Source of the DNA: Bacteroidota bacterium | GTDB lineage: Bacteria > Bacteroidota > Ignavibacteria > UBA10030 > SZUA-254 | Direction of reading: 5' to 3' | Assembly (NCBI GenBank): GCA_020056225.1 | Contig: JAGVIE010000012.1 | Span: 1-64,000 of the forward strand | DNA length: 64,000 bases | Position numbers and translations under genes: made by a program | Shown here: piece by piece, positions 1 through 9,350 of the stretch | How positions within the stretch are numbered: the first letter of the stretch is position 1 | How the letters are laid out: every line of letters starts with the position of its first letter | Notes under the pieces: model-generated | Database searches by the model: none | Told to the model about the DNA's origin: nothing | What the model saw: only the letters and a program-made list of their open reading frames with translations

Positions 1-12
1 AGTCCGCGCCAC

Positions 13-138
13 GATGTGACGGACACGCTTATGAGCGAAGCGCATGTACTCACTTTCAAATTATTTCGATAGTTATTCATGGAACGTGTTCTTCATAAAC
101 TCGTTTGCACCTTGTGCTGAGCGAATGTCCGTCACATC
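13..138. repeat. 13-bp inverted repeat enclosing about 100 bp
   Basis: The 13 bases at 13-25 (GATGTGACGGACA) recur as an exact reverse complement at 126-138. The enclosed 100 bp hold no reading frame I can support. The arms are too far apart for a terminator. They may be the remnant of a small repeat element or two copies of a binding site. The rest of 1-241 shows nothing else I recognise except a weak promoter-like match (TTCAAC at 192-197, TATACT at 214-219). Confidence 0.35.
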
Positions 139-241
139 ATTTACCTAAATGCAAGCCCTCTTTGCTTCTCATTCTAATAATCCGTAGATTTTTCAACCCA
201 TAATCCTCAATCATATACTAATATTAACGGAGTATTTCGCT

Positions 242-1587
242 ATGAAGGTCTTACTCACAATTTTCTTTTTGGTGATCTGTATGAGTATTACAAGTAATGC
301 CCAGTCGATATAAAGTTCGAGCAGTATATGCTGGATAACGGTTTAACTGTCATCCTGCACGAAGATCACGCTGCACCGGTAACTGCCGTTGCAGTGATGT
401 ATCATGTCGGCTCGAAGAATGAAAAACCGAAGCGAACAGGATTCGCTCATCTGTTTGAACATATGATGTTCCAGGGATCGGAAAATGTCGGTAATCATGA
501 GCATTTTAGTTTGCTCCAAGAAGTTGGAGCCAATGTCAACGGTTTCACAACCTCGGATGGCACAACATATTTCGAAATTCTTCCAAGTAATTTTGTCGAG
601 TTGGGTTTATATCTTGAATCCGACAGGATGGGTTTCTTACTTCCTGCAATGACGCAGGTGAAATTAGATAATCAACGCGATGTGGTGAAGAATGAGCGGC
701 GGCAAAATTATGATAACAGGCCGTATGGAACAGCCGATGAAAAGATTGCAAAGGCAATCTATCCTCCAACTCATCCTTATAGCTGGCCCGTTATAGGTTA
801 TATGGAAGATCTTACCGCGGCGGCACTTGGAGACGTGCAGGATTTTTTCAGGACGTATTATGCGCCCAACAACGCATGTCTTGTAGTTGCCGGAGATTTT
901 AAGCCGGTTGAATTAAAACCACTTATAGAAAAATATTTTGCTTCAATTCCACGAGGAAAAGATTTCGAGCGTCCAAAAGTATTACCGGTCTCATTGGATA
1001 AACAAGAGCGTATGGCTTTTGAGGATAAAGTACAGCTACCGCGTTTGTTTCTTACTTGGCATAGTCCGGCGAACTACACGCGTGAAGATGCAGTGCTAAG
1101 TGTTCTGGATAATATTCTAAGCCGGGGCAAATCATCCAGATTGTACAAATCACTCGTCTATGAAAAACAAATAGCACAATCTGTGTCGGCGAGGCAAGGC
1201 GGATCGGAGATTGCAGGAACATTCGACATTCAGGTAACTGCAAAACCCGGGCATAACCTGACAGAAATGGAAGATGCAGTGAATGAGATCATTGCTGAGG
1301 TTTTGAAGAATGGAGTAACCCGGCAGGAAATAGAAAACGCACTGACATTGAGAGAAGTTCAGATGGTAAACGGCGCGGCAACAGTATTGGGCAAAGCTAA
1401 CACGCTCGCTGCTTATTATTCTTATACTGGTGATCCCAATAATATCAATAAAGAAATGGATTTGTATAAAGGAATCACACCTGATGAAGTTCTAACAGTT
1501 GCAAAAAAATATCTTATACAACCGAATATGGCGCTAAGCGTAGTGCCTCTCGGCAAACTTGAATTAGCAGCCAAGAAAGGGGAATAA
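242..1587 (+). pseudogene. M16 family zinc peptidase, active subunit, frameshifted at the signal peptide
   Basis: This is an insulinase/pitrilysin-type (M16B) metallopeptidase, probably periplasmic. The catalytic inverted zinc motif HLFEH is at residues 41-45 counted from the ATG at 328, followed by the conserved NERRQNYDNRPYG stretch that carries the third zinc ligand. The intact frame starts only at 328, without a signal peptide. An ATG at 242 with an upstream GGAG opens a signal peptide (MKVLLTIFFLVICMSITSNAQ) in another frame that stops at 311-313. One missing base near 305-310 would join it to DIKFEQYMLDNG, the usual M16 N-terminus. So either the gene is disrupted or the assembly has a one-base error; the rest is intact. 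It pairs with the next gene, four bases downstream, as the active half of an active/inactive M16 pair. Confidence 0.85.
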
Positions 1588-1591
1588 TTAA

Positions 1592-3037
1592 ATGAAAACC
1601 ACTATGAAATTTCTATTCCTCGGAATAATATTAACAACAATAATATCTTTTACGATGAACTCACAAGAGATCGACCGAACAAAACGCCCTGTTGGCAAAC
1701 CAGCTCCGAAGGTTGAACTGCCGGAAATTCAAAAAGCGACTTTAAAAAACGGTTTAAAAATTTGGCTTGTCGAACGTCATCAAATGCCAACGGTTGCCTT
1801 CAATCTGGTTATTCAAACTGGCTCGGATCACGATCAGATAAATCAACCCGGTGTCGCTTCGATGACATCCGATGTGATTGATGAAGGAACCAAAACCCGC
1901 GATGCGCTTCAAGTTTCAGATGCTCTTGAATCGATCGGAGCAAACTTAAACATTGGAGCGAACATGGATGGAACATTCATGACGTTAAATATATTGACTA
2001 AGTATCTTGAGAAGGGTATAGATATATTTTCAGATGTTTTAACGAATCCCACTTTTCCTCAAAAGGAATTTGATCGTCTGCAAAAAACACGATTGACATC
2101 TCTGATGCAGCAAAAGGATCAGGCAACGATGATTGCAAATAATGCATTCTCGTACATTCTCTATGGAGCAAACCATCCTTACGGAATTAATCCATCGGGG
2201 ACTGAGACATCAATAAAATCAATGACGACAGGCGATCTGGTAAAATTTTATCAGACATATTATCGCCCGAACAATGCAACTTTGATTGTTGTCGGTGATA
2301 TTAAGATGAAAGATATCAGTTCTCTTTTGGAGAAAAGTCTTGCTGAATGGAAACCTGCTGATGTTCCAGCATTCAACATACCAACTGCACCTTCAATCGA
2401 AAAGATGAAAGTATATCTTGTCGATAAGCCGGGTGCGGCACAATCGGAAATCAGAATCGGTTATCCCGCTCTTGCACGGAGTACACCTGATTATTTCCCA
2501 GTGACACTTATGAATAGGATGCTCGGTGGTCAATTTACAAGCCGGATCAACCTGAACATTCGTGAGAAGCGTGGATTCACTTACGGTGCACGCTCCGGGT
2601 TTAGCTTTCAGAAAGGTGCCGGACCGTTTACTGCTTCTGCAGGCGTTCACACAGATAAATCCGACAGTTCTGTACATGAATTTCTTTATGAAATCAATTT
2701 AATGCGCGAAAAAGGAATGACTGCAGATGAGCTTGAATTTGTTAAGAAGGGTATGGTTGGAAGTTTTGCACTGACATTTGAAACATCTGCTCAAATTGCG
2801 GGTCTCTTACAAAACATAATTCTATACGGTCTTCCAGAGAACTATTATAATACATTTCTGCAAAATACCGAACAAGTAACATTGCAGGATATCGATAGAG
2901 TATCGAAAAAATATCTCGATACTTCTAAGATGGCTATTGTCGTTGTTGGTGATCTTGGAAAAATTAAAGAGCCAATTTCCTTGCTGAATTTGGGCGATAT
3001 AGTAGTTTGTGATACAGACGGGAAACCGCTGCCATAA
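1592..3037 (+). CDS. M16 family peptidase-like protein, non-catalytic partner
   Basis: A 481-residue M16-like protein with a signal peptide (about residues 1-25, ending MNSQ). Where the active family has HxxEH this protein reads ASMTSDVIDEGT, so the zinc ligands are missing. The C-terminal half keeps the conserved NIREKRGFTYGARS segment, which in M16B pairs contributes the substrate-binding Arg/Tyr in the partner that lacks zinc. It begins four bases after the active subunit, so the two are almost certainly co-translated and form a heterodimer. The catalytic loss is seen directly; the heterodimer is inferred from the known family arrangement. Substrate unknown, probably periplasmic peptides. 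Confidence 0.9.
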   Translation: MKTTMKFLFLGIILTTIISFTMNSQEIDRTKRPVGKPAPKVELPEIQKATLKNGLKIWLVERHQMPTVAFNLVIQTGSDHDQINQPGVASMTSDVIDEGTKTRDALQVSDALESIGANLNIGANMDGTFMTLNILTKYLEKGIDIFSDVLTNPTFPQKEFDRLQKTRLTSLMQQKDQATMIANNAFSYILYGANHPYGINPSGTETSIKSMTTGDLVKFYQTYYRPNNATLIVVGDIKMKDISSLLEKSLAEWKPADVPAFNIPTAPSIEKMKVYLVDKPGAAQSEIRIGYPALARSTPDYFPVTLMNRMLGGQFTSRINLNIREKRGFTYGARSGFSFQKGAGPFTASAGVHTDKSDSSVHEFLYEINLMREKGMTADELEFVKKGMVGSFALTFETSAQIAGLLQNIILYGLPENYYNTFLQNTEQVTLQDIDRVSKKYLDTSKMAIVVVGDLGKIKEPISLLNLGDIVVCDTDGKPLP

Positions 3038-3110
3038 TTTTTTATTGATATTGCGAAAGGGGTTCGGTCCATGATACAGATTAGGACAGTGCCCCCCACA
3101 AGTTGAAATC

Positions 3111-3139
3111 TTGACAAAGGTCAAAAATTCTTTTATATT
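3111..3139 (+). promoter_or_regulatory. Sigma-70-type promoter with an overlapping palindrome
   Basis: TTGACA at 3111-3116 and TATATT at 3134-3139 are separated by exactly 17 bp, upstream of the HNH gene. The -35 box is also the left half of a perfect palindrome TTGAC-N4-GTCAA (3111-3124), which has the geometry of CRP/FNR-family sites. Inference: promoter with a possible regulator site over the -35 box. Confidence 0.55.
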
Positions 3140-3249
3140 TTTATTATTAAATAACTTACAAGAATACGGTATAAACAGACATCAGAAGGAGGTGTCGGGT
3201 CTTCAGTGCTCATTACGTAACCGGTCCGTCCGGAAAATTAAGCAGTAAG

Positions 3250-3741
3250 GTGCTCATCCTCAACCAAAATTATGAGCCGATGAGCGTATGCAATGTCAAA
3301 AAAGCAATTATTCTCCTTTATCTCGGTAAAGCTGAGCTTATAGAATCATACGACGGGAAAAAAGTTCGGGCAGTCTCGATGAGCATGCCTTTCCCGAGCA
3401 TCGTCCGCCTCGGTGTCTATATCCATGTTCCCTATAAAAAAATCATTCTTTCCCGAAAAAATATCCTTCGACGGGATGGACATAGATGTCAATACTGTGG
3501 ACGAAGCGATATATCACTGACAGTCGATCATATTATTCCGCGCGCGAAATCAGGTGAAGAGACATGGGAGAACCTGGTCACAGCGTGCGTCAAGTGCAAT
3601 AATCATAAAAGTAATCGAACGCCGGAAGAAGCTCACATGAAATTGCTTCGCAGACCGATAAAACCAAATCATGTCACTTTCATACGGCATTTTGTCGGCA
3701 ACATAGATGAAAGATGGAAGCCGTACCTATTCATGAATTAG
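3250..3741 (+). CDS. HNH endonuclease family protein
   Basis: The protein of about 163 residues has a C-terminal HNH nuclease domain: zinc cysteines CQYC (80-83) and CVKC (113-116), and the HNH core VDHIIPR (His94), Asn108 and NNHKSN (about 117-122). The N-terminal 60 residues (LILNQNYEPMSVCNVKKAI) are the conserved region of a chromosomal HNH family widespread in Chlorobi, cyanobacteria and Bacteroidota, whose role is not established. The start is uncertain. GTG 3250 is the only usual start codon in frame, yet the strong AAGGAGG (3186-3192) lies about 58 bases upstream. The frame stays open back to 3175, so a non-standard upstream start or a short leader is possible. No cognate methylase is nearby, so I do not call it a restriction enzyme. 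Confidence 0.85.
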   Translation: MLILNQNYEPMSVCNVKKAIILLYLGKAELIESYDGKKVRAVSMSMPFPSIVRLGVYIHVPYKKIILSRKNILRRDGHRCQYCGRSDISLTVDHIIPRAKSGEETWENLVTACVKCNNHKSNRTPEEAHMKLLRRPIKPNHVTFIRHFVGNIDERWKPYLFMN

Positions 3742-3774
3742 TCAACCATTCTTATTATATAGGAACATAACCTA

Positions 3775-4764
3775 TTGCCAGGTAAAAAAAGAATTTTAAG
3801 TGGAATGCGCCCGACGGGGAAACTCCATCTGGGACATCTTGTCGGTGCTTTGGAAAATTGGGTAAATCTCCAGTCGGAGTATGAAAATTATCATCTCATC
3901 GCCGACTATCATGCACTAACCACGAATCTCGACAGCTCGAATATCTATGCGAACTCATTCGATATGCTGATAGATTGGTTGGCGGCAGGTATCGATCCGA
4001 AATCAAGCCCGATGTTTCGGCAGTCACAGGTCAAAGAACATGCAGAACTTCAGTTGATCTTCTCGATGCTTGTTACGACTGCACGTCTTGAACGAAATCC
4101 TACATTAAAAGAACAGGTTCGGGATCTGGAGATGGAAAATATTTCCATTGGGCATTTAGGCTATCCTGTTTTGCAGGCTGCCGATATTTTATTGTACAAA
4201 GGAGAAGTTGTCCCGGTCGGTGAGGATCAACTACCTCATATAGAAATTACACGAGAGATTGCCCGCAAATTTAACGCACAGTATTCACCGTCTCAACCGG
4301 TCTTTCCCGAACCGGAAGGAAAAATAACCCGGTTTGCCAGGCTTCCCGGACTCGATGGAAAACGCATGAGTAAATCTATCGGGAATACCATATTACTTTC
4401 GGATTCTCCCGATGTTGTTCAGAAGAAAATGCGAACCGCCGTAACCGATCCGCAAAAAGTTCGTAAAGGAGACCCTGGACGTCCTGAAATCTGTTTAGTC
4501 TATACATATCATCAGAAGTTCAATCCTGACGAAACTCAAGCCATAGAGCAAGACTGCCGTAGCGGTAAACTCGGTTGCGTGGATTGTAAAATGAAAGTGA
4601 TGCAGAAGGTGTGTGATTACCTGTCTCCCTTCAGAGACAGGCGGCAGTATTACGAATCGCACTCGGAAGAAGTTAAGGATATTCTACGTGATGGTGAAAT
4701 TCGTGCGAAAGAAATTGCACACAATACGATGACCGAAGTTCATGAAGCAATGAAATTAGGATAG
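3775..4764 (+). CDS. trpS: Tryptophanyl-tRNA synthetase
   Basis: A class I aminoacyl-tRNA synthetase charging tRNA-Trp in the cytoplasm. The HIGH signature is HLGH (residues 18-21, after SGMRPTGK) and the KMSKS loop is GKRMSKS near residue 195. At 329 residues it matches the usual bacterial TrpRS. The start is TTG at 3775, with AGGAA about ten bases upstream and the conserved RILSGMRPTG following at once; no better ATG exists. It follows the HNH gene by 33 bases. Confidence 0.95.
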   Translation: MPGKKRILSGMRPTGKLHLGHLVGALENWVNLQSEYENYHLIADYHALTTNLDSSNIYANSFDMLIDWLAAGIDPKSSPMFRQSQVKEHAELQLIFSMLVTTARLERNPTLKEQVRDLEMENISIGHLGYPVLQAADILLYKGEVVPVGEDQLPHIEITREIARKFNAQYSPSQPVFPEPEGKITRFARLPGLDGKRMSKSIGNTILLSDSPDVVQKKMRTAVTDPQKVRKGDPGRPEICLVYTYHQKFNPDETQAIEQDCRSGKLGCVDCKMKVMQKVCDYLSPFRDRRQYYESHSEEVKDILRDGEIRAKEIAHNTMTEVHEAMKLG

Positions 4765-4793
4765 CAATTAAAATCTTATCCTATAGAGATAAA

Positions 4794-6650
4794 ATGATGA
4801 GCGCTTTGAGCCGGGCAGTTTGTATTTTTGGGATACTATTGTTTTTAGGGAACAAAGCACATTCGCAGGAGTACTGGGGGCGATTAACCGGATTCCCGGG
4901 TTCTTATGTTCACGCGCTTGCAATCGATTCAAGCGGAAGAATCTTTGCAGGTAGTCTTACCGGCGGCATGTACCGCTCTACCGATGACGGCGTGAGTTGG
5001 TCTCAAATAAATTCCGGCTTGACCTACAAAAAAATTCATTCCATAGCGATAAACTCTACAGGAATTATTTTTGCCGGAAGTGATAGCGGTGGAATTTACA
5101 GGTCTTCAGATGGCGGAAATAATTGGTCGTCCGTCGGGTTATTCGGTAAAACAGTATATTCAATCGCGGTAAAATCAGTCAGTGAAATTTTTGCCGGTTT
5201 TGGAAATCCTAATATAGGCGGAGGCGGTGTATATAAATCTACAAACAGCGGTCTGAGTTGGGATCCAGTCGGCAGTGCTTTGATTAATTCTGTCGTGAAT
5301 GCATTAACTATAAACCGCAATGAGAATATTTTCGCCGGTACAAACGGGAACGGCGTTTATCGTACAACGGATAATGGCATAAACTGGATTCAGCTTGATT
5401 TGGTGGGTAAATCTATCGTTTCACTCGCTTCGAAATCAGATAGTATGGTTTTTGCCGGAACATATCTGGAAGGCATATTCATATCATCGAACAGCGGCGC
5501 CAACTGGTTCAGTTATGGTCAGTCATTCAATAGCTGCAGAAGTTTAGCGCTGAATTCTATAGGTCATCTCATTGCCGGAACAGACCGTGAGGGCGTTTTC
5601 CGGTCAACAAGTGATGCCGCTTGTTGGTCGAGGGTTAGTTTATTGAATGAATATATTAGAGGAATAATTATCAACAGTGGAGGATACATATTCGCAGGAA
5701 CCGATAACGGTGTGTATCGTACATTAAAATCGAGCACGCCGAAGATCGCTATTGGTATTTGCACTTTGAATCTTGGAACGCTGGTCTACCCCGTAGATAC
5801 CATCTTGACAGATTCTTTTATAGTCCGGAATATTTCCAATTACCCGATCACGATTTCCGCCAATATCCTCACTGATACTTCATATCTGATTAATCCGAAT
5901 GCCGTATCCATCAATAGTAATGACAGCATAAAGTTGAAAGTTACGTTCGCTCCGAAAACAGCCGGTGTACATCAGGCGAAAGTTTCCATATCTACCGACT
6001 CCACAATATTTCCAGAGGAAGTATCGCTCAGTGCCAATGCACTGATGGGAACCATCCGTTTTAGTTCGAGACTAATAGACTACCGGTCGGTGAATATCGG
6101 CGCCGCACGTGACACAACATATACCTTCATGAATACCGGTAATGGCAGGCTCATCATCAAAGACATTATTTCGACTAATCCGTCATTCATCATAGTTTCA
6201 AGAATTACTGATACACTCGCACCCTTGGCAATTGGACGAGACACTATCCGGTTCATACCAATAATTGAAGGTTCGGTTTCAGGTTATATTTTTGTCTATA
6301 GTAATGCGCCAACTTCACCAGATACTATCGCTATTAAGGGCATTGGTACAGAGCCAACTTCGGTTGAAGATGAATCGAATCTTCCAACCCGGTATGCACT
6401 CGCGCAGAATTATCCCAATCCTTTCAATCCATCTACACATATTCGATTCCGGATACCTGTCAATAATTGGGTATCTCTAAAAGTTTTTAACATCTTCGGT
6501 CAGGAAATAGCAACGTTGGTGAACCAAAGCCTAACCGCGGGGGAACATTCGGTAGAGTGGGAAGCTATAGGTTTTCCCAGCGGGATTTATTTCTGCCGTT
6601 TGCAGTCAGGATCATTTATTGGGACTAAGAAAATAACGCTTCTTCGATAG
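4794..6650 (+). CDS. Secreted T9SS cargo protein with BNR-like propeller and Ig-like domains
   Basis: 618 residues. A signal peptide (1-25, ending KAHSQ) precedes about seven BNR/photosystem-stability-like repeats (about 30-310; recurring IFAG, GVYRSTDNG and W motifs) that should form a beta-propeller. Then come two beta-sandwich domains of the HYDIN/choice-of-anchor type (about 315-525; FxVxN and VTFAP motifs). The C-terminal 85 residues are a T9SS sorting domain (NYPNPFNPST, LKVFNIFGQEIATL, SGIYFCRL), so the protein is probably exported through the Por system and anchored at the surface or released. No catalytic residues are recognisable. It belongs to the same secreted class as the genes at 22862 and 25079. 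Confidence 0.85.
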   Translation: MMSALSRAVCIFGILLFLGNKAHSQEYWGRLTGFPGSYVHALAIDSSGRIFAGSLTGGMYRSTDDGVSWSQINSGLTYKKIHSIAINSTGIIFAGSDSGGIYRSSDGGNNWSSVGLFGKTVYSIAVKSVSEIFAGFGNPNIGGGGVYKSTNSGLSWDPVGSALINSVVNALTINRNENIFAGTNGNGVYRTTDNGINWIQLDLVGKSIVSLASKSDSMVFAGTYLEGIFISSNSGANWFSYGQSFNSCRSLALNSIGHLIAGTDREGVFRSTSDAACWSRVSLLNEYIRGIIINSGGYIFAGTDNGVYRTLKSSTPKIAIGICTLNLGTLVYPVDTILTDSFIVRNISNYPITISANILTDTSYLINPNAVSINSNDSIKLKVTFAPKTAGVHQAKVSISTDSTIFPEEVSLSANALMGTIRFSSRLIDYRSVNIGAARDTTYTFMNTGNGRLIIKDIISTNPSFIIVSRITDTLAPLAIGRDTIRFIPIIEGSVSGYIFVYSNAPTSPDTIAIKGIGTEPTSVEDESNLPTRYALAQNYPNPFNPSTHIRFRIPVNNWVSLKVFNIFGQEIATLVNQSLTAGEHSVEWEAIGFPSGIYFCRLQSGSFIGTKKITLLR

Positions 6651-6736
6651 GGAGTTTTATATCAAAAATATTTTTTCCATATTGGTTATCATGAATCAAA
6701 TTGTCTTCAGGATACATTCTTAAATATTGATTAAAA

Positions 6737-7465
6737 GTGGCGTACAGAATCAAATTGCAAACTTTCGAAGGACCGCTTGACCTTTTACTCTTCTTTATTA
6801 AGAGGGATGAGCTTGATATTTATGATATCCCCATTGCGAAGATAGCAAAGGAGTTTTTGGAATATATACAGGTTTTACAGGAACTCGACCTTGAAATAGC
6901 GGGGGATTTCATCGTAACGGCGTCGGAGCTGATGCAGATAAAAGTGAGAATGTTGCTCCCCAAAGCTCCCGGCGAGGAGGAGGAAGAAGACCCTCGCGCC
7001 GATCTCGTCAGGCGACTGCTTGAGTATAAGCGATTTAAAGAAGCGAGCACCGTTCTATCTTCTCTGGAAGATGAATCGAGCAAATTGTTTTATCGGCAGG
7101 GATTTCATTCCGATTCGAGGACGGTATCGCTGGAGGATCAGGAAGTCAGCCTAAAAAATATTACGATGTTCAATTTGATCTCGGCTTTCAAAAAAGTGCT
7201 GGATAGTGTGCCGAAGAAGATCTATCACGATATAGAGTTGATGAATGTCTCGATCGATGAGCAAATGAGTTACATCGCGGATGTATTCCGCACGAAGGAA
7301 GAGATAACATTTTTTGAACTCGTTTCGCACATGTCTGAAAAAATTCGTATTATTGTAACAATAATTGCCATGTTGGAGATGGTCAAAAATAAGATAATAG
7401 CTATCAGACCGGCAGAGCACGATGATGATTTCATTCTTTTTAAGTTGAGGACAACAGCGGTATAA
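6737..7465 (+). CDS. scpA: Segregation and condensation protein A
   Basis: The kleisin subunit that bridges the SMC heads with ScpB in chromosome condensation. The N-terminal FEGPLDLLLFFIKRDELDIY is the family hallmark, followed by the acidic linker EEEEEDP (about 82-88) and the C-terminal winged-helix region. 242 residues is normal. The start is GTG at 6737, right before the conserved AYRIKLQTFEGPLDL. The stop overlaps the scpB ATG by one base, so the two are translationally coupled. Confidence 0.95.
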   Translation: MAYRIKLQTFEGPLDLLLFFIKRDELDIYDIPIAKIAKEFLEYIQVLQELDLEIAGDFIVTASELMQIKVRMLLPKAPGEEEEEDPRADLVRRLLEYKRFKEASTVLSSLEDESSKLFYRQGFHSDSRTVSLEDQEVSLKNITMFNLISAFKKVLDSVPKKIYHDIELMNVSIDEQMSYIADVFRTKEEITFFELVSHMSEKIRIIVTIIAMLEMVKNKIIAIRPAEHDDDFILFKLRTTAV

Positions 7466-8208
7466 TGGAAAATGTTTCGGAAAATAAGCGGCAAATTATA
7501 GAAGCCTTAATCTTCGGGTCTGATGAGCCGTTGACGCCCCGGCAGATAATCGATATCCTCTGGCATTCAGATAATTCAGGTCCCCGTCTTAGAGTGAAGG
7601 AGGATGACGTTCTCGGATTTATTCGTGATTTGAATGCCGAGTATGTGCAGGCGGGCCGTTCGTACCGTATAATTCAGGTTGCGGGTGGATACCAGTATGC
7701 TACGATGCCTGAGTTCGCTGAATGGCTGGGGCGAATGGTGAAAGAAAAAGCCAGGCGCAAACTGACTCAAGCAACGATTGAAACCCTTTCCGTCATCGCA
7801 TACAAGCAACCTGTTACGAAACCCGAAATTGAATCTATCCGCGGTGTAAATGCAGATTATGCAATTCATAAATTATTGGAGCGTGGTCTTATCACTATCG
7901 TCGGACGCGCCGCCTCAGCCGGTCGTCCGCTATTGTACGGGACAACGCAAGATTTCCTAAAACATTTCGGCATCAATGATCTCTCCGAACTTCCTAAACC
8001 CAGGGAAATAGAAGAAATTATGGCGGATCAGGGCATGGATATGGAACGCGAACTCCTAAAACGGATGGGGAAAACAGATGAAGAAATAGCTGAACAGTTA
8101 GGAACAATAGCCGTCAGTGAGAATGGTCAGCTTCATGAATTACCCCCAAAGGATGATAATCAAAACAATGAAACTACTGATTCGGATTTGAGTGGGCAAA
8201 CTGAGTAG
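7465..8208 (+). CDS. scpB: Segregation and condensation protein B
   Basis: ScpB forms a dimer of winged-helix pairs that binds ScpA in the SMC-ScpAB condensin. Signatures: IIEALIFGSDEPLTPRQI at the N-terminus, QATIETLSVIAYKQPVTKPE and IRGV in the middle, and the RGLITIVGRA-GRPLLYGTT segment. The C-terminal 40 residues are acidic and probably disordered. The start overlaps the scpA stop by one base, and the rluB-like gene follows 85 bases later; scpA-scpB-rluB is a common bacterial order. Confidence 0.95.
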   Translation: MENVSENKRQIIEALIFGSDEPLTPRQIIDILWHSDNSGPRLRVKEDDVLGFIRDLNAEYVQAGRSYRIIQVAGGYQYATMPEFAEWLGRMVKEKARRKLTQATIETLSVIAYKQPVTKPEIESIRGVNADYAIHKLLERGLITIVGRAASAGRPLLYGTTQDFLKHFGINDLSELPKPREIEEIMADQGMDMERELLKRMGKTDEEIAEQLGTIAVSENGQLHELPPKDDNQNNETTDSDLSGQTE

Positions 8209-8293
8209 GGCGCTCTTTTTATTTTGTGCGGGTATATCTCGCCATGCATATCTATAATAATAAAACAAAAACGGTCTGTACTGTAGGAAGTGT

Positions 8294-9067
8294 ATGATGA
8301 TCAAAAAACAGAAATCGGAAAAATCATTAATCCGCATAAATAAATATTTAGCTAATGCCGGTGTTGCATCGCGCCGGAAAGTAGATGAAATGGTTCAGGA
8401 AGGAAAAGTGCGGATTAATGGTAAAGTTATTACAAGTCTCGGCACTAAAATAGATCCGGGAACGGACAAAGTATTTGTAGATGGGAGACAAATCGTAATA
8501 CTTGATGAACCCGTATACATCGTGTTAAACAAACCAAAAGATGCGATTACCACTGCGAGCGATGAACGCGGACGATCGACAGTAATGGATTACATCCGTA
8601 TCAAACATCGCGTATATCCTGTAGGTCGGCTCGACAGGAATACAACCGGAGTTCTTCTGCTTACAAACGACGGTGAGTTCGCGAACCGTTTGATGCATCC
8701 GAAATTTGAAGTTAAGAAAGCCTATAAAGTCACTCTCGACAAAGCGCTCACACGCGAGGATGCGGATAAATTATCTCATGGTGTTCGTCTATCGGAGGGC
8801 ATGACAAAATCCGCTAAAATACATTTTCTACCGGGCGAAAAAAATAAAGTTGTAGGTATTATTATTCACGAAGGGCGCAACCGACAGGTCCACAGAATGT
8901 TTGAAGCGTTCGGGTACGAGGTATATAAACTTGATCGGGTGGGTTACGCGGATATTACATATGAAGGACTTCCGCGCGGACGATGGAGGTATTTGACAAA
9001 GACTGAAGTTCGAAAATTATATGAAATTGCCGGGATGGATAAAACGGCAGCTACTATCCAGTATTAA
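8294..9067 (+). CDS. rluB: 23S rRNA pseudouridine synthase, RluB type
   Basis: Isomerises uridine to pseudouridine in rRNA. An N-terminal S4 RNA-binding domain (IRINKYLANAGVASRRKVDE, about 14-60) precedes the RsuA/RluB catalytic domain with the signature GRLDRNTTGVLLLTND, whose Asp near residue 113 is the nucleophile. The HEGRNRQVHRMFEAFGYEV motif further supports the RluB/RluE/RluF group. The target (RluB modifies U2605 in E. coli) is inferred from subfamily similarity. ATG codons at 8294 and 8297 are both possible. Confidence 0.9.
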   Translation: MMIKKQKSEKSLIRINKYLANAGVASRRKVDEMVQEGKVRINGKVITSLGTKIDPGTDKVFVDGRQIVILDEPVYIVLNKPKDAITTASDERGRSTVMDYIRIKHRVYPVGRLDRNTTGVLLLTNDGEFANRLMHPKFEVKKAYKVTLDKALTREDADKLSHGVRLSEGMTKSAKIHFLPGEKNKVVGIIIHEGRNRQVHRMFEAFGYEVYKLDRVGYADITYEGLPRGRWRYLTKTEVRKLYEIAGMDKTAATIQY

Positions 9068-9092
9068 TTGAATCCGATTTATATTTTTTACT

Positions 9093-9176
9093 GAATCTCA
9101 CCATCTCCTCGGCACATTCTTTACTGTGCGAACAGTATCACGGGCAATCAACAATTCTTCGTTTGTCGGGATTACG
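9093..9176. repeat. Direct repeat of the ackA 3' end, left copy
   Basis: 84 bp match 17765-17848 in the same orientation without gaps and with two differences. Both differences are synonymous when read as acetate kinase on the minus strand. Outside these 84 bp the flanks do not match. The two copies bracket the kinase/regulator/surface-protein block. The rest of 9068-9350 holds no gene I can support; it ends in the A/T-rich leader of the kinase gene, with a TTGACA at 9243-9248 but no convincing -10 box at 17 bp. Confidence 0.9.
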
Positions 9177-9190
9177 CTCACACTAACCAT
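9098..9190 (-). pseudogene. Acetate kinase C-terminal fragment
   Basis: On the minus strand this encodes MVSVSVIPTNEELLIARDTV and on to the ackA stop, the last 25 residues being identical to the intact acetate kinase at 17770-19017. Upstream (higher coordinates) the frame meets a stop within a few codons, so no full gene is present. The differences from ackA are AGA/AGG and CGC/CGT, both silent. The fragment therefore probably came from a working ackA allele, either the native 3' end displaced by an insertion or a tail brought in from a relative. Confidence 0.85.
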
Positions 9191-9350
9191 TCTTGATTTT
9201 CAATTTAATAAATGATATATTTTTCCGATAACACTTGGATTTTTGACACAATCATATAGTTATTCTTTTGGGATATGATAGAATATCGGTAGGTTCCTTT
9301 TACTATTCATTAGAAAGATTTTCTATCTCAATATATCAATCATTCCAAAA

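Noticed and set aside
3250-3741. Restriction enzyme in a restriction-modification system
   Set aside because: No DNA methyltransferase is nearby, and the neighbours are peptidases and trpS.
9243-9271. Promoter of the sensor kinase gene (TTGACA at 9243)
   Set aside because: No acceptable -10 box lies 16-18 bp downstream.
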